From Nitrosomonas sp. HPC101 (GTDB lineage Bacteria; Pseudomonadota; Gammaproteobacteria; Burkholderiales; Nitrosomonadaceae), in NCBI RefSeq assembly GCF_009833125.1, contig NZ_QRCC01000010.1, positions 310,001 through 374,000 on the forward strand: a DNA stretch of 64,000 nt, given 5' to 3'. Made by a program: the position numbers and the translations under genes. The notes beneath the pieces are model-generated. The model had not been told where the DNA came from. It saw only the letters and a program-made list of their open reading frames with translations, and did no database searches. Positions 48,237 through 58,241 of the stretch are shown one piece after another; position 1 is the stretch's first letter; each line of letters starts with the position of its first letter.

Positions 48237-48754
48237 GATGCCACTTTCTCCACTCTTGGCCGGCCGGCCTTATTCACTTTAATGTTGCGGCCACTGGCCT
48301 GGTTACATAGACTGAATGTTCCATTAGGCAGATTGCCACTCCCCTGGTTACGCCCATTGGGCAGATAGGAAATCCAGTTGGCAAAATTGGATCCTGTAGT
48401 GAGCGTACTGCCTTTCAATCCCGGGAAGACCCGCAATACTTCATCTGCGCCATCGACCGTGCCGGCCGTGCCTGCGTCACTATCACTGAATATCAGCCAG
48501 CCATCTTTCCAGCTATCCCCGTTACAAGTTGCGCCGTCTGCACTTTTACAGAGGGTGACTCGCACGCCACGTTTTACGGCTTCGGAGCGGGCATAATGCA
48601 GAGCGGTCATCAATTCATTTGCCTGTGTGGTCAGGCGCGATTCCCGCATCAGGGATTGATAGCTCGGCACCGCCACGGCGAGCAAAATGGAGGCAATACT
48701 GATGGTGATCATCAGCTCGACCATGGTGAAACCCTTGCTGACAGATACAGTCAT
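48230..48754 (-). CDS. fimT: Type IV pilus minor pilin FimT/GspH family
   Basis: A 174-residue pseudopilin. The leader MTVSVSKG is followed by the helix FTMVELMITISIASILLAVA, and the GspH domain shows HYARSEAVKRGVRVTLCKS and WKDGWLIFSD. Cysteines in SADGATCNGD and FSLCNQ may form a disulfide. The frame is open to 48856, but the ATG at 48754 gives the normal short leader. It is the first gene of the minor pilin operon. Confidence 0.9.
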   Translation of the reverse strand: MTVSVSKGFTMVELMITISIASILLAVAVPSYQSLMRESRLTTQANELMTALHYARSEAVKRGVRVTLCKSADGATCNGDSWKDGWLIFSDSDAGTAGTVDGADEVLRVFPGLKGSTLTTGSNFANWISYLPNGRNQGSGNLPNGTFSLCNQASGRNIKVNKAGRPRVEKVASC

Positions 48755-49004
48755 TTCGTTGTTTCCATAGATAAAACTGTTTTTGTCCGGCCGGGTAATA
48801 TCTATCTGGATGATGAGCCAGTTAGCTGTATTTCTTCCGGTTGTACCCCGGATCAACGGCTGCTATCCGTGGAAACTTTAGAGTGTTCGCGGGAGGGGTC
48901 CACTGAAGGGTATATTTTGCGTCAAACGAATATTGTGAGGTCGCCTGCATATTGGATGGTGTTCGCCTTCTTGCCTGTTTCGCCGATATGTCCTGGTCAG
49001 CCAG

Positions 49005-49034
49005 CTGAATTTCATCGCAAAACGGCGCTATAAT
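49005..49034 (+). promoter_or_regulatory. Candidate hslVU promoter
   Basis: CTGAAT (49005-49010) and TATAAT (49029-49034) with an 18-nt spacer, 27 nt before hslV. It reads as sigma-70 type; no clear sigma-32 consensus is seen, although hslVU is heat-induced in E. coli. Confidence 0.45.
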
Positions 49035-49061
49035 CAGGATTTTCGCCATAAACACAAAAAT

Positions 49062-49583
49062 ATGACTACGATCGTATCAGTCCGGCGCGGACAGCAGGTA
49101 GCATTGGGCGGTGATGGCCAGGTGACACTCGGTGCTGTCGTCGCCAAGGCCAGTGCACGCAAGGTACGCAGGCTTTATCACGATAAGGTGCTGGCTGGAT
49201 TTGCGGGCGGCACGGCAGATGCCTTCACGCTGTTCGAGCGTTTCGAAGCCAAATTGGAAAAACATCAGGGACATCTCACGCGATCTGCGGTCGAGCTTGC
49301 CAAGGATTGGCGTACCGACCGCATCTTGCGTCGTCTGGAGGCAATGCTGGTGGTGGCGGATCATGAAGCCACTCTGATTATTACAGGTGCAGGTGATGTG
49401 ATCGAGCCGGAGCAGGGCATTGCAGCTATCGGCAGCGGAGGATCCTACGCACAGGCAGCGGCGCGAGCTCTGCTGGAAAATACCGATCTGAACCCCAAGG
49501 AAATCGTTACCAAGGCGCTTACAATCGCTGGAGATATCTGCATCTATACCAATCAGGTGCATGTTATCGAGCAGCTTGATTAA
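49062..49583 (+). CDS. hslV: ATP-dependent protease subunit HslV
   Basis: A 173-residue proteasome-like peptidase. After Met removal the N-terminal Thr is the nucleophile ([10 protein letters not shown]; the mature start is TTIV). The motifs [11 protein letters not shown] and [20 protein letters not shown] are conserved, and [16 protein letters not shown] is near the end. It assembles with HslU as a double hexamer. No good ribosome site is visible before the ATG. hslU starts 32 nt downstream. Confidence 0.96.
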   Translation: MTTIVSVRRGQQVALGGDGQVTLGAVVAKASARKVRRLYHDKVLAGFAGGTADAFTLFERFEAKLEKHQGHLTRSAVELAKDWRTDRILRRLEAMLVVADHEATLIITGAGDVIEPEQGIAAIGSGGSYAQAAARALLENTDLNPKEIVTKALTIAGDICIYTNQVHVIEQLD

Positions 49584-49615
49584 ACAGAAATCATTCCATA
49601 TCAGGAAACCCCATC

Positions 49616-50947
49616 ATGTCGCATATGACTCCGCAGGAAATTGTCCATGAACTGGATAAACATATCATCGGACAGGACACAGCCAAGCGTGCTGTCGCAA
49701 TCGCACTGAGAAACCGCTGGCGCCGGCAGCAGGTGGATGAACCCCTGCGCCATGAAATCACTCCCAAAAATATTCTGATGATCGGTCCGACCGGTGTGGG
49801 CAAGACCGAAATTGCCAGGCGACTGGCCAGACTGGCTGATGCACCCTTCATCAAGATCGAAGCGACCAAGTTTACCGAGGTAGGCTACGTTGGACGAGAT
49901 GTCGACTCCATTATCCGCGATCTGGTGGAGTCAGCCATCAAGCTGGCGCGCGAGCGTGAAATCAGAAAGAACCAGCCGCTGGCTGAAGATCGTGCAGAGG
50001 AACGGATACTCGACGCATTGCTGCCACCTGCTCGCGACTTGGGTTTTGAAGCCGGCTCCAGCGAGGAAAGCAACGCGACGCGCCAGAAATTCCGTAAAAA
50101 ATTACGTGAAGGTGATCTGGACGACAAGGAAATCGAGATCGAGATCGCCATGACACAAACCAGCATGGAAATCTTCGCTCCGCCGGGAATGGAAGAGCTG
50201 ACTTCCCAGATTCAGGGTATGTTCCAGAACATGGGCGCTGGCAAAAAAAAGATGCGCAAGCTGCATATTCGTGAAGCCAGAAAGTTGCTGACCGAAGAAG
50301 AAGCTACCCGCCTGATCAACGATGAAGAGTTGAAGCTGGGTGCGGTACAGAATGTCGAGCAGAACGGCATCGTCTTCCTCGATGAAATCGATAAAATTAC
50401 CAGTCGCTCGGAAATCTCCGGTTCCGATGTTTCACGTCAGGGTGTTCAGCGGGACTTGCTGCCACTGGTGGAAGGGACGACTATTTCCACCAAACACGGC
50501 ATGATTCGTACCGACCATATTCTGTTTATCGCCAGCGGCGCGTTTCACCTGACCAAACCATCGGATCTGATCCCTGAACTGCAGGGTCGTTTTCCAATCC
50601 GGGTAGAGCTTGAAAACCTCAGTGCCGAGGATTTCAAGCAGATACTCACCAACACCGATGCCTGTCTCACCCGCCAGTACCAGGCATTACTGAAAACCGA
50701 GGGAATCGAACTGAATTTCTCGGAAGATGCCATTGGCCGACTGGCCGAAATTGCTTTCTCGGTCAATGAAAGAACCGAGAACATTGGTGCCAGAAGGCTG
50801 CATACCGTGATGGAAAAACTGCTGGAAGATATTTCATTCAATGCCACTCGTCACAGCGGGAGCACACATGTCATCGATGCTGCCTATGTCGATGAACGTC
50901 TTGGCAAACTCTCGCAAAGTGAAGATCTGGCGCGTTATGTACTGTAA
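49616..50947 (+). CDS. hslU: ATP-dependent protease ATPase subunit HslU
   Basis: A 443-residue AAA+ unfoldase. The start [20 protein letters not shown], Walker [16 protein letters not shown], and pore loop [10 protein letters not shown] are present. The I-domain (about 110-240) is followed by Walker [12 protein letters not shown]. The C-terminal sensor ends LAYRVL-like (DLARYVL), the tail that docks in HslV. It forms one unit with hslV. Confidence 0.96.
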   Translation: MSHMTPQEIVHELDKHIIGQDTAKRAVAIALRNRWRRQQVDEPLRHEITPKNILMIGPTGVGKTEIARRLARLADAPFIKIEATKFTEVGYVGRDVDSIIRDLVESAIKLAREREIRKNQPLAEDRAEERILDALLPPARDLGFEAGSSEESNATRQKFRKKLREGDLDDKEIEIEIAMTQTSMEIFAPPGMEELTSQIQGMFQNMGAGKKKMRKLHIREARKLLTEEEATRLINDEELKLGAVQNVEQNGIVFLDEIDKITSRSEISGSDVSRQGVQRDLLPLVEGTTISTKHGMIRTDHILFIASGAFHLTKPSDLIPELQGRFPIRVELENLSAEDFKQILTNTDACLTRQYQALLKTEGIELNFSEDAIGRLAEIAFSVNERTENIGARRLHTVMEKLLEDISFNATRHSGSTHVIDAAYVDERLGKLSQSEDLARYVL

Positions 50948-50957
50948 CTGCATCTAA

Positions 50958-52136
50958 ATGAGAAATGTCGTTGTTCTCAGTGCTGCAAGAACTGCGATCG
51001 GTGATTACGGCGGCGCGCTGAAGGATCTGGTGCCCGCCACGCTGGCAGCCATAACGATCCGGGAAGCGATTACCCGTGCCAGCGTTGATCTCAACAAGAT
51101 CGGGCACCTCATCACTGGACATGTTATTCCCACTGAAGCGCAGGATATGTATCTGGCACGTGTAGCGGCACTGGAAGCCGGTCTGCCACAGGGTGTGGCG
51201 GCGCTTACCCTGAATCGTGTTTGCGGCAGTGGGCTGCAGGCTATTATCTCTGCTGCCCAGGCAGTTCAACTGGGCGATACAGAAGTAGCTGTTGCTGCCG
51301 GTGCCGAATCGATGAGCCGGGGAGGGTACTTGCTCCCCGCGCTGCGCTGGGGACAACGTATGCGAGACAGTACCGCGATCGACATGATGGTGGGGGCACT
51401 GACCGACCCGTTTGACCAAGTACACATGGGAATTACTGCGGAAAATATCGCTGAAAAGTGGGGTGTTACCCGTGCGCAACAGGATCGATTCGCACTGGAA
51501 AGTCATCGGCGTGCCATTCGTGCTATTCGCAGTGGCCATTTTCGCAAGCAGATCGTACCCGTTGAAATTTCTACCCGAGAGGGTGAAGTGATGTTTGATA
51601 CGGACCAGCATCCGCGCGACAACCTCAGCATGGAAATGCTGGAAAAACTGCGTCCTGTTTTTCGGGCAGACGGCACAGTCACGGCTGGTAACGCATCCGG
51701 CATCAATGATGGCGCTGCTGCGCTGGTGCTGATGGAGGAACGCGCAGCCGAAAGGGATCATCAGCAGCCAATGGCACGTCTGGTCGCCTATGGGCATGCC
51801 GGAGTGGATCCGCGTTACATGGGAATCGGCCCCGTGCCCGCAGTCAGACAGGCACTGAAGCGTGCTGGGCTCAGTCTGGCTGACATGGATGTCATTGAAT
51901 CCAACGAGGCATTTGCTGCCCAGGCATGTGCGGTCGCCCGGGAACTGGATTTCGACCCGGATACAGTCAATCCGAATGGGGGTGCTGTAGCACTGGGGCA
52001 CCCGATTGGTGCGTCCGGTTGTATACTGGTCATCAAGGCCATTTATGAGCTGCAGCGTATAAATGGCCGCTACGCGCTGGTCACCCTGTGTATCGGTGGC
52101 GGACAGGGGATTGCCGCAATTTTTGAAAAACTCTGA
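50958..52136 (+). CDS. Thiolase (acetyl-CoA acetyltransferase family)
   Basis: A 392-residue thiolase. The nucleophile Cys is in [17 protein letters not shown], the His base is in [17 protein letters not shown], and the second Cys is in [10 protein letters not shown]. The N-terminus [16 protein letters not shown] is typical. Such BktB/PhaA-like enzymes condense two acetyl-CoA or cleave 3-ketoacyl-CoA; with fadE and the acyl-CoA synthetase at 38-42 kb, a role in beta-oxidation is possible but unproven. It starts 10 nt after hslU. Confidence 0.9.
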   Translation: MRNVVVLSAARTAIGDYGGALKDLVPATLAAITIREAITRASVDLNKIGHLITGHVIPTEAQDMYLARVAALEAGLPQGVAALTLNRVCGSGLQAIISAAQAVQLGDTEVAVAAGAESMSRGGYLLPALRWGQRMRDSTAIDMMVGALTDPFDQVHMGITAENIAEKWGVTRAQQDRFALESHRRAIRAIRSGHFRKQIVPVEISTREGEVMFDTDQHPRDNLSMEMLEKLRPVFRADGTVTAGNASGINDGAAALVLMEERAAERDHQQPMARLVAYGHAGVDPRYMGIGPVPAVRQALKRAGLSLADMDVIESNEAFAAQACAVARELDFDPDTVNPNGGAVALGHPIGASGCILVIKAIYELQRINGRYALVTLCIGGGQGIAAIFEKL

Positions 52137-52165
52137 TCTGGCTGCCTATCCTATGGAGAACAGAT

Positions 52166-53800
52166 ATGTCCACACTGACCCGATCCCCTGCCTGGCTGGC
52201 GTTGAGTGCACATCAGACGAAAATTGCCAAGCGCCCGCTGCGTGCACTGTTTAACGAGGATTCACAACGCTTCGACAAATTTTCGCTGCAATTTGGTGAT
52301 TTGTTATTCGATTACAGCAAGCAGCCCGTCGATGCAACTACCGTCCGTCTTTTGCTGGCATTGGCAGAGCAGCAAGGGCTGGCAGACTGGATCACCAGGA
52401 TGGCTGCAGGTGAAAAAATCAATTTCACGGAAAACCGGCCAGTTTTACATATTGCATTGCGTGCAAACACGCCGATTTTTTCGGATGGCAAAGAGGTCAC
52501 ACAGGAAGTTAAACGTGTCCTGCAACAGATCGAACAGTTTGTTGAGAAAATCCACAACCAGTCGCACCGGGGTTATTCCGGGCTGCCGATCACCGATATC
52601 GTCAATATTGGGATAGGAGGTTCTGATCTGGGGCCGGTCATGGTCACTGAAGCACTCAGGCCCTACCATGTTCCACAGCTGCGGGTGCATTGTGTTTCCA
52701 ATCTTGACGGAGCACATCTATCTACCACTTTGCAGTCTCTCAATCCTGCCACTACGCTGTTCATCATCGCCTCCAAAACGTTTACTACTCAGGAAACGCT
52801 GACCAATGCACGCTCTGCCCGAAGATGGTTCCTGGAAAATGGCGGCAATGAGCAAGCGGTTGCAGCGCATTTTGTCGCTGTTTCCACCAATCGAGAAGCA
52901 GTCAGTCAGTTCGGAATCAATCCGGATAATATGTTTGAATTCTGGGATTGGGTGGGCGGGCGCTATTCATTATGGTCAGCCATCGGGCTGCCGATTGCGC
53001 TGGCAGTGGGAATGGAACATTTTCGCTCACTGCTGGCCGGCGCGCGCGCAATGGATAATCATTTTCTGACTGCGCCTTTCGAGCAGAATCTGCCGGTCAT
53101 GCTGGGTTTGATTGGTATCTGGCAGATCAACTTCTTTCATATCACCAGCCAGGCTATTTTGCCTTACGATCAGTCTATGCATCGTTTCCCGGCGTATCTG
53201 CAACAACTGGAAATGGAGAGCAATGGCAAGCATGTCACCCGAAACGGAGAGGCTGTTGATTACAGTACGGGTGTGATCATCTGGGGTGAGCCCGGCACCA
53301 ATGGCCAGCATGCCTTTTATCAATTACTGCATCAGGGTACTCAGCAGTTCACCGCTGATTTTCTGGCGCCGTGCCAATGTCATCACCCGTTATCCAGGCA
53401 TCATCCCATGCTGCTGGCTAATTTTTTCGCACAAACCGAAGCACTCATGCGCGGCAAAACTGAGCAGGAAGTCCGGTCCGAGCTGACAAATCAGAATTTA
53501 TCCGCTGATCTTGTGGAATATCTGCTTCCCCATAGGACTTTTCCAGGAAATCATGCCACGACCTCGATTTTGTTCAAAAAACTCGATCCAGCAACGCTGG
53601 GTATGCTGATCGCGCTGTATGAGCACAAAGTATTTGTCCAGGGCATTATCTGGGAAATCAACTCATTTGATCAGTGGGGCGTGGAACTCGGCAAGCAACT
53701 GGCCGGCAGGATTCTTGCCGAACTGGCCCTGGATAAACCGATAACCGGACACGATGCTTCCACCAACGGCCTGATCAATTTTTACCGGGCGCAGCAATGA
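52166..53800 (+). CDS. pgi: Glucose-6-phosphate isomerase
   Basis: A 544-residue isomerase linking glucose-6-P and fructose-6-P. Conserved blocks are [55 protein letters not shown], and [20 protein letters not shown]. The catalytic His is in the [18 protein letters not shown] region and the Lys is near the end. TATGGAG precedes the ATG. It feeds carbon toward glycogen with glgA downstream. Confidence 0.95.
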   Translation: MSTLTRSPAWLALSAHQTKIAKRPLRALFNEDSQRFDKFSLQFGDLLFDYSKQPVDATTVRLLLALAEQQGLADWITRMAAGEKINFTENRPVLHIALRANTPIFSDGKEVTQEVKRVLQQIEQFVEKIHNQSHRGYSGLPITDIVNIGIGGSDLGPVMVTEALRPYHVPQLRVHCVSNLDGAHLSTTLQSLNPATTLFIIASKTFTTQETLTNARSARRWFLENGGNEQAVAAHFVAVSTNREAVSQFGINPDNMFEFWDWVGGRYSLWSAIGLPIALAVGMEHFRSLLAGARAMDNHFLTAPFEQNLPVMLGLIGIWQINFFHITSQAILPYDQSMHRFPAYLQQLEMESNGKHVTRNGEAVDYSTGVIIWGEPGTNGQHAFYQLLHQGTQQFTADFLAPCQCHHPLSRHHPMLLANFFAQTEALMRGKTEQEVRSELTNQNLSADLVEYLLPHRTFPGNHATTSILFKKLDPATLGMLIALYEHKVFVQGIIWEINSFDQWGVELGKQLAGRILAELALDKPITGHDASTNGLINFYRAQQ

Positions 53801-53913
53801 GGTTTCCTGAACCATTTTCAGTAATGTTCAAGAGGTAATCCGGCAGGGCTGGTAAATTTGTTTTTTACTCCAGTCGGAATATAATAAAAAAATTCGGGAT
53901 AAATCTGAAAACC

Positions 53914-55398
53914 ATGCCTTCATCTTCTTCCCACAAAAGCCCACGGGTGTTGTTTGTCACACCTGAAGTGTTTCCGTTATGCAAAACCGGTGGATTGGGC
54001 GATGTCAGTGCCGCATTGCCTGGCGCACTGCGTGAATTAAAAACGGATGTGCGTCTGCTTGTGCCCGGTTACCCGTCGGTGCTGTCCGGGATCAAACACA
54101 AACGTAAACTGGCGGAATGCAATCTTCTGCCATACTTCCCTCCGGCCACATTGTTCTCTTCCCGGTTACAGGTCAATGAATCCGTTAGCGTGCCTTTGTA
54201 CGTCATCCACTGTCCGGAACTCTATCAGCGGCCAGGCGGCATCTATCTGGACGAGGATGGAAAGGACTGGCCGGATAATGCACAGCGCTTCGGCTTGTTA
54301 TCAAAAATGGGAGCGCTCCTTGCCAGTGATGCCAGCCCGCTTGCCTGGGTGCCGGATATTGTCCATTGCAATGACTGGCAAAGTGGGCTTACTCCGGCTT
54401 ATCTCCATTTTCATTCGGGAAAGAAAGCAGCCAGCCTGATGGCGCTGCATAATCTGGCTTTTCAGGGAAAATTTCCGTCGGATCAGGTTGCAAAGCTTGG
54501 ATTGCCAGCGGAGAGTTTCAGTGTGGAGGGGGTCGAATACTACGGTAATCTGTCATTCCTCAAGGCGGGAATCTATTACGCCGACCATATTTCCACAGTC
54601 AGCCCCGGTTATGCCCGGGAAATCCAGCACGAGCCGTTGGGATTTGGTTTGCAGGGGCTTCTGGCCAAACGCAGTGACGATATCACCGGAATCATCAATG
54701 GTATCGATACTGCCGTCTGGAATCCGGCGACTGATCCGTACATCGTCAAAAAATATTCAAGTCGCACTTTCCTATCCGCCAAAAAAGTCAACAAGCTTGT
54801 TCTGCAACGGGAGATGGGGTTGGAAGAAAACGGGACGATTCCGCTGTTTGCCGGGATCAGCCGCCTCAGTTACCAGAAGGGTTACGATATTCTGCTGCAG
54901 GCTGCATCTGCGTTGACGAATTTTCCTGCCCAGCTGGTGTTGCTGGGAAAAGGAGATCCATCGCTGGAGGAACAGCTTATTTTGCTTGCGCAAACTGATC
55001 CCGCCAGAATCGCTGTCCGCATCGACTACGACGAAGCGCTCTCGCATCGGATTACTGCCGGTGCGGATTGTTTTCTGATGCCTTCCCGTTTTGAACCCTG
55101 TGGTTTGAATCAGATGTACAGTCAGCACTACGGTACCCCGCCTGTTGTACATGCTACCGGGGGGTTGATGGATACAGTGGTGGATCTGACGCCTGAAACG
55201 CTGGCCAGAAAAAGTGCGAGCGGCTTCCATTTTCACGAGATGACCACTAGCGCCTTCATGGAGGCAATCGGGCGTGCAGTTAATGCTTATTGCGATGCCG
55301 GGCTCTGGAAAAAACTGCAGCGCAGTGGTATGCAAAAAGATTTCAGCTGGCAGGCAAGCGCTTCGGCGTATCAATCTATTTATTCACTGCTCATGTAG
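53914..55398 (+). CDS. glgA: Glycogen synthase (ADP-glucose)
   Basis: A 494-residue GT5 glycosyltransferase. The ADP-glucose site KTGGLGDVSAALPGALRE is near the start (about residues 25-42). VPDIVHCNDWQSGLTPAYLH and the C-terminal domain ISRLSYQKGYDILLQA and MPSRFEPCGLNQMYSQHYGT are conserved. It extends glucans from ADP-glucose. It sits downstream of pgi; no glgC or glgB is in the window. Confidence 0.94.
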   Translation: MPSSSSHKSPRVLFVTPEVFPLCKTGGLGDVSAALPGALRELKTDVRLLVPGYPSVLSGIKHKRKLAECNLLPYFPPATLFSSRLQVNESVSVPLYVIHCPELYQRPGGIYLDEDGKDWPDNAQRFGLLSKMGALLASDASPLAWVPDIVHCNDWQSGLTPAYLHFHSGKKAASLMALHNLAFQGKFPSDQVAKLGLPAESFSVEGVEYYGNLSFLKAGIYYADHISTVSPGYAREIQHEPLGFGLQGLLAKRSDDITGIINGIDTAVWNPATDPYIVKKYSSRTFLSAKKVNKLVLQREMGLEENGTIPLFAGISRLSYQKGYDILLQAASALTNFPAQLVLLGKGDPSLEEQLILLAQTDPARIAVRIDYDEALSHRITAGADCFLMPSRFEPCGLNQMYSQHYGTPPVVHATGGLMDTVVDLTPETLARKSASGFHFHEMTTSAFMEAIGRAVNAYCDAGLWKKLQRSGMQKDFSWQASASAYQSIYSLLM

Positions 55399-55806
55399 CA
55401 AAACAGGCTGGCCGGCATATTGTAAAGATCAGGATTGAATCAGAGGTTCCTTAAAACCGAATCAGCGCCAGTGCTATAATTCCGCATCTGTCAGTGAACC
55501 GCTTCCGATCGTTCCAACGTCCACGTGAACATCAATTTTCACTACTCCGACTGGGCGAGCACGTTAGTTGACAAGTGTATCCGGCTGTCAAGTTCAGGAT
55601 AATTTCGCTGATCTGGCGGATAATGCTGTTAAATTGCTCAAAAATATCAGTTCTGTGTATCTGATTTTACCCCTCCGGGGAATAGTTTATTTCCGGTTTG
55701 AATTTCACACACCTGACAATTTTATGGCTGGCTGTGACATTTGCGCACAGCGCACCTGCATTTACTATTTACACAATAACATTGTATTTAATCTGTTGGA
55801 GGAAGC
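55399..55806. promoter_or_regulatory. Leader and candidate promoter upstream of malyl-CoA lyase
   Basis: About 400 nt without a gene. TGCTATAAT (55472-55480) is an extended -10 element with a weak -35 (TTAAAA, 55451-55456). If used, the leader to the lyase start is about 320 nt, which is long. A TTGACA at 55568 lacks a well-spaced -10. A short frame from 55568 to 55810 looks like chance. No riboswitch pattern is recognised. Confidence 0.35.
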
Positions 55807-56757
55807 ATGAGTCATACCTTGTATGAAAGCAAAACACCGCGTGTACAACGCTGCGAACTGGCTGTTCCCGGTTCCCGCCCTGAAATGTTTGAGAAAGCAC
55901 TGAAAAGCGGTGTGGATTTCATATTTTTAGATCTGGAAGATGCAGTTGCACCGGATGACAAGCTTCAGGCGCGGAAAAATATCATCCAGGCGATTAACGA
56001 TCTGGACTGGAGAGGGCATGGTGTCACTCTTTCGGTACGCATCAACGGTCTGGATACTCAGTACATGGTGCGTGATGTGGTTGATCTGGTTGAACAGGCC
56101 GGCCACAAGATTGATACGCTGTTGATCCCCAAGGTCGGTGTTTATGAGGATGTCTACATGGTGGAAGCCATGCTCAGTCAGCTTGAAATGCAACAGGGGC
56201 TGAAAAACCGGATCGGAGTGGAAGCACTGATTGAAACTGCATTGGGTATGGCCAATGTTGAAGATATTGCTCGTAGAGGAACTGTGGGGCGCCTGGAAGC
56301 ACTGCATTTCGGCGTAGCTGATTACGCCGCCAGCAACCGCGCCCGCACGACTAATATTGGAGGACTGAACCCAGATTATCCAGGTGATCAATGGCACGCT
56401 GCTATCAGCAGAATGACTGTTGCCTGCCGCGCGTTTGGTCTGCGACCTATCGACGGCCCCTTCGGTGACATCCAGGATCCGGAAGGATTCAAACTGGCAG
56501 CTAAACGGGCTGCAGCACTGGGTTGTGAAGGGAAATGGGCAATTCACCCCTCCCAGGTTGCGTTGGCCAATGAAGTCTTTACCCCGCCGGCAGCCGAGAT
56601 CGACAAGGCCAAACGAATACTGGCAGCTATGAAGGAAGCGGCTGCTCAGGGAAAAGGTGCAGCAGCGCTGGATGGAAAGCTGATCGACGCCGCGTCGGAA
56701 CGGATGGCAAATAACATCGTTAAAATGGCAGAAGCGATTGCTGCCAAAAGCAGATAA
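55807..56757 (+). CDS. mcl: Malyl-CoA lyase (HpcH/HpaI family)
   Basis: A 316-residue aldolase of the citrate lyase beta family. The N-terminal RCELAVPGSRPEMFEKALKS, FIFLDLEDAVAPDDK (Mg-binding Asp/Glu) and VRINGLDTQYMVRD are conserved; IGVEALIETALGMANVEDIA and FGVADYAASNRA follow. The C-terminal GCEGKWAIHPSQVALANEVF matches malyl-CoA lyases. It cleaves malyl-CoA to acetyl-CoA and glyoxylate, or runs in reverse. TTGGAGGA lies ahead of the ATG. The malate-CoA ligase genes follow. Confidence 0.9.
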   Translation: MSHTLYESKTPRVQRCELAVPGSRPEMFEKALKSGVDFIFLDLEDAVAPDDKLQARKNIIQAINDLDWRGHGVTLSVRINGLDTQYMVRDVVDLVEQAGHKIDTLLIPKVGVYEDVYMVEAMLSQLEMQQGLKNRIGVEALIETALGMANVEDIARRGTVGRLEALHFGVADYAASNRARTTNIGGLNPDYPGDQWHAAISRMTVACRAFGLRPIDGPFGDIQDPEGFKLAAKRAAALGCEGKWAIHPSQVALANEVFTPPAAEIDKAKRILAAMKEAAAQGKGAAALDGKLIDAASERMANNIVKMAEAIAAKSR

Positions 56758-56773
56758 GCATTTGAGAACCGTT

Positions 56774-56869
56774 CAGGATCCCGCTGAAGAGGCGCATATG
56801 GCATTATTTGAGAGCCCGAAATATGCTTGTTCAACTCTGCCTTGCATAGTCTTCCTGACCGGGATCCTG
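56774..56869. repeat. Inverted repeat between malyl-CoA lyase and ligase genes
   Basis: CAGGATCCCG (56774-56783) and CGGGATCCTG (56860-56869) are perfect inverted copies, 76 nt apart, in the 283-nt gap. They may form a long-range stem in the message or mark an inserted element. No T-run follows. Confidence 0.5.
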
Positions 56870-57040
56870 TACAGATTCCAGGGGAGCTCCGAAAAATAAT
56901 TGCACTGAAATCATGAAGTGCGCTACAACCTGTGTGAATTGTACTTTTTCGGTTAATTGCGCTTTATCTGGCTGTTATTCGCATATTTTTCAGAGTTTCC
57001 CTTAAACCCAACCATTCCATAAAACTCAAGGGAGAAGATA

Positions 57041-58213
57041 TTGGATATTCATGAATATCAGGCCAAGGAAATCCTGGCTGAATACGGGATCAAACTGGCC
57101 GAGGGCGGATTGGCGTATACGGTGGAAGAAGCTGTGCAACGCAGTCGGGAAATCGGTGGTAATGTCTGGGTCGTCAAGGCACAAATTCATTCCGGGGCAC
57201 GCGGTAAGGCAGGCGCTATCAAAGTATGCCGGTCACACGAAGAAATCGAAGCGGCAGCTGAAGCACTGTTGGGGAAAAAACTGGTGACACACCAGACCGG
57301 TCCGGCAGGCAAGCTCTGTTTGAAGCTGTATATCGAAGCCGGTACTGATATTGCCCGGGAAGTGTATCTCGCTTTCATGATGGATCGCAGTCATGAACGT
57401 ATCGTCATGGTGGGTTCCGCTCAGGGAGGAATGGATATTGAAACGCTGGCCACCACGAATCCGGATGCCATTAAGAAAATCCATATCGAACCGGCTGTCG
57501 GTTTGCAGGATTTTCAGGCAAGAACTATGGCTTTTGCCTTGGGATTGAATGGCGAACTGCTTAATCACACTATCAGGACCATCAGGGGTTGTTACCGGGC
57601 ACTGCGGGATCTGGATGCCAATATTCTTGAAATCAACCCGCTGGTGGTGACCAGCAATAATGAATTGTTCGCGCTGGATGCGAAGATGAGCTTCGATGAA
57701 AATGCATTGTTCCGGCGCCACCGGATTTCTGAGTTGCGCGATAACACGCAGATTGATCCACGCGAAATCGCTGCGGCAGAAGCAGGTCTCAGCTATGTCG
57801 GACTGGACGGAGATATTGGTTGCATGATCAATGGTGCCGGGCTTGCCATGGCCACCATGGATATGATTAAGCTGGCCGGCGGCGAACCCGCCAATTTCCT
57901 GGATGTCGGTGGTGGCGCTTCTGCTGAACGGACTGAAAAAGCATTCCGACTGGTGCTGGCAGACAGCAATGTAAAGGCCATGCTGGTCAATATCTTTGCC
58001 GGTATCAACCGCTGTGACTGGATCGCCGAAGGGGTCGTCCAGGCGGTGCGGAATATCGGAACAACCATTCCTCTGGTTGTACGCCTGTCCGGCACCAATG
58101 TGGAAGAAGGCCGCCGCATTATCGCTGACAGTGGACTGCCCATCATTACTGCAGAAACCCTGGCAGAAGCTGCCGAGAAAGCAGTACATGCACGCAACCA
58201 GGCCGTAGCCTGA
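57041..58213 (+). CDS. mtkA: Malate-CoA ligase (malate thiokinase) beta subunit, MtkA/SucC-like
   Basis: A 390-residue ATP-grasp subunit. MDIHEYQAKEILAEYGIKLA, KAQIHSGARGKAGAIKVCRS, and LEINPLVVTSNNELFALDAK are seen in both SucC and MtkA. The block GDIGCMINGAGLAMATMDMI and NIFAGINRCDWIAEGVVQA follow. Similarity of order and residues to methylotroph MtkA, and the adjacent malyl-CoA lyase, favour malate as substrate over succinate. The start is TTG at 57041 after AAGGGAGAAG. Confidence 0.85.
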   Translation: MDIHEYQAKEILAEYGIKLAEGGLAYTVEEAVQRSREIGGNVWVVKAQIHSGARGKAGAIKVCRSHEEIEAAAEALLGKKLVTHQTGPAGKLCLKLYIEAGTDIAREVYLAFMMDRSHERIVMVGSAQGGMDIETLATTNPDAIKKIHIEPAVGLQDFQARTMAFALGLNGELLNHTIRTIRGCYRALRDLDANILEINPLVVTSNNELFALDAKMSFDENALFRRHRISELRDNTQIDPREIAAAEAGLSYVGLDGDIGCMINGAGLAMATMDMIKLAGGEPANFLDVGGGASAERTEKAFRLVLADSNVKAMLVNIFAGINRCDWIAEGVVQAVRNIGTTIPLVVRLSGTNVEEGRRIIADSGLPIITAETLAEAAEKAVHARNQAVA

Positions 58214-58241
58214 ATAACAAATCAGAAAGGGGAACAGAAAA

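Noticed and set aside
55568..55810. An 80-codon open frame before malyl-CoA lyase
   Set aside because: It overlaps the lyase ribosome site and start and has no family character.
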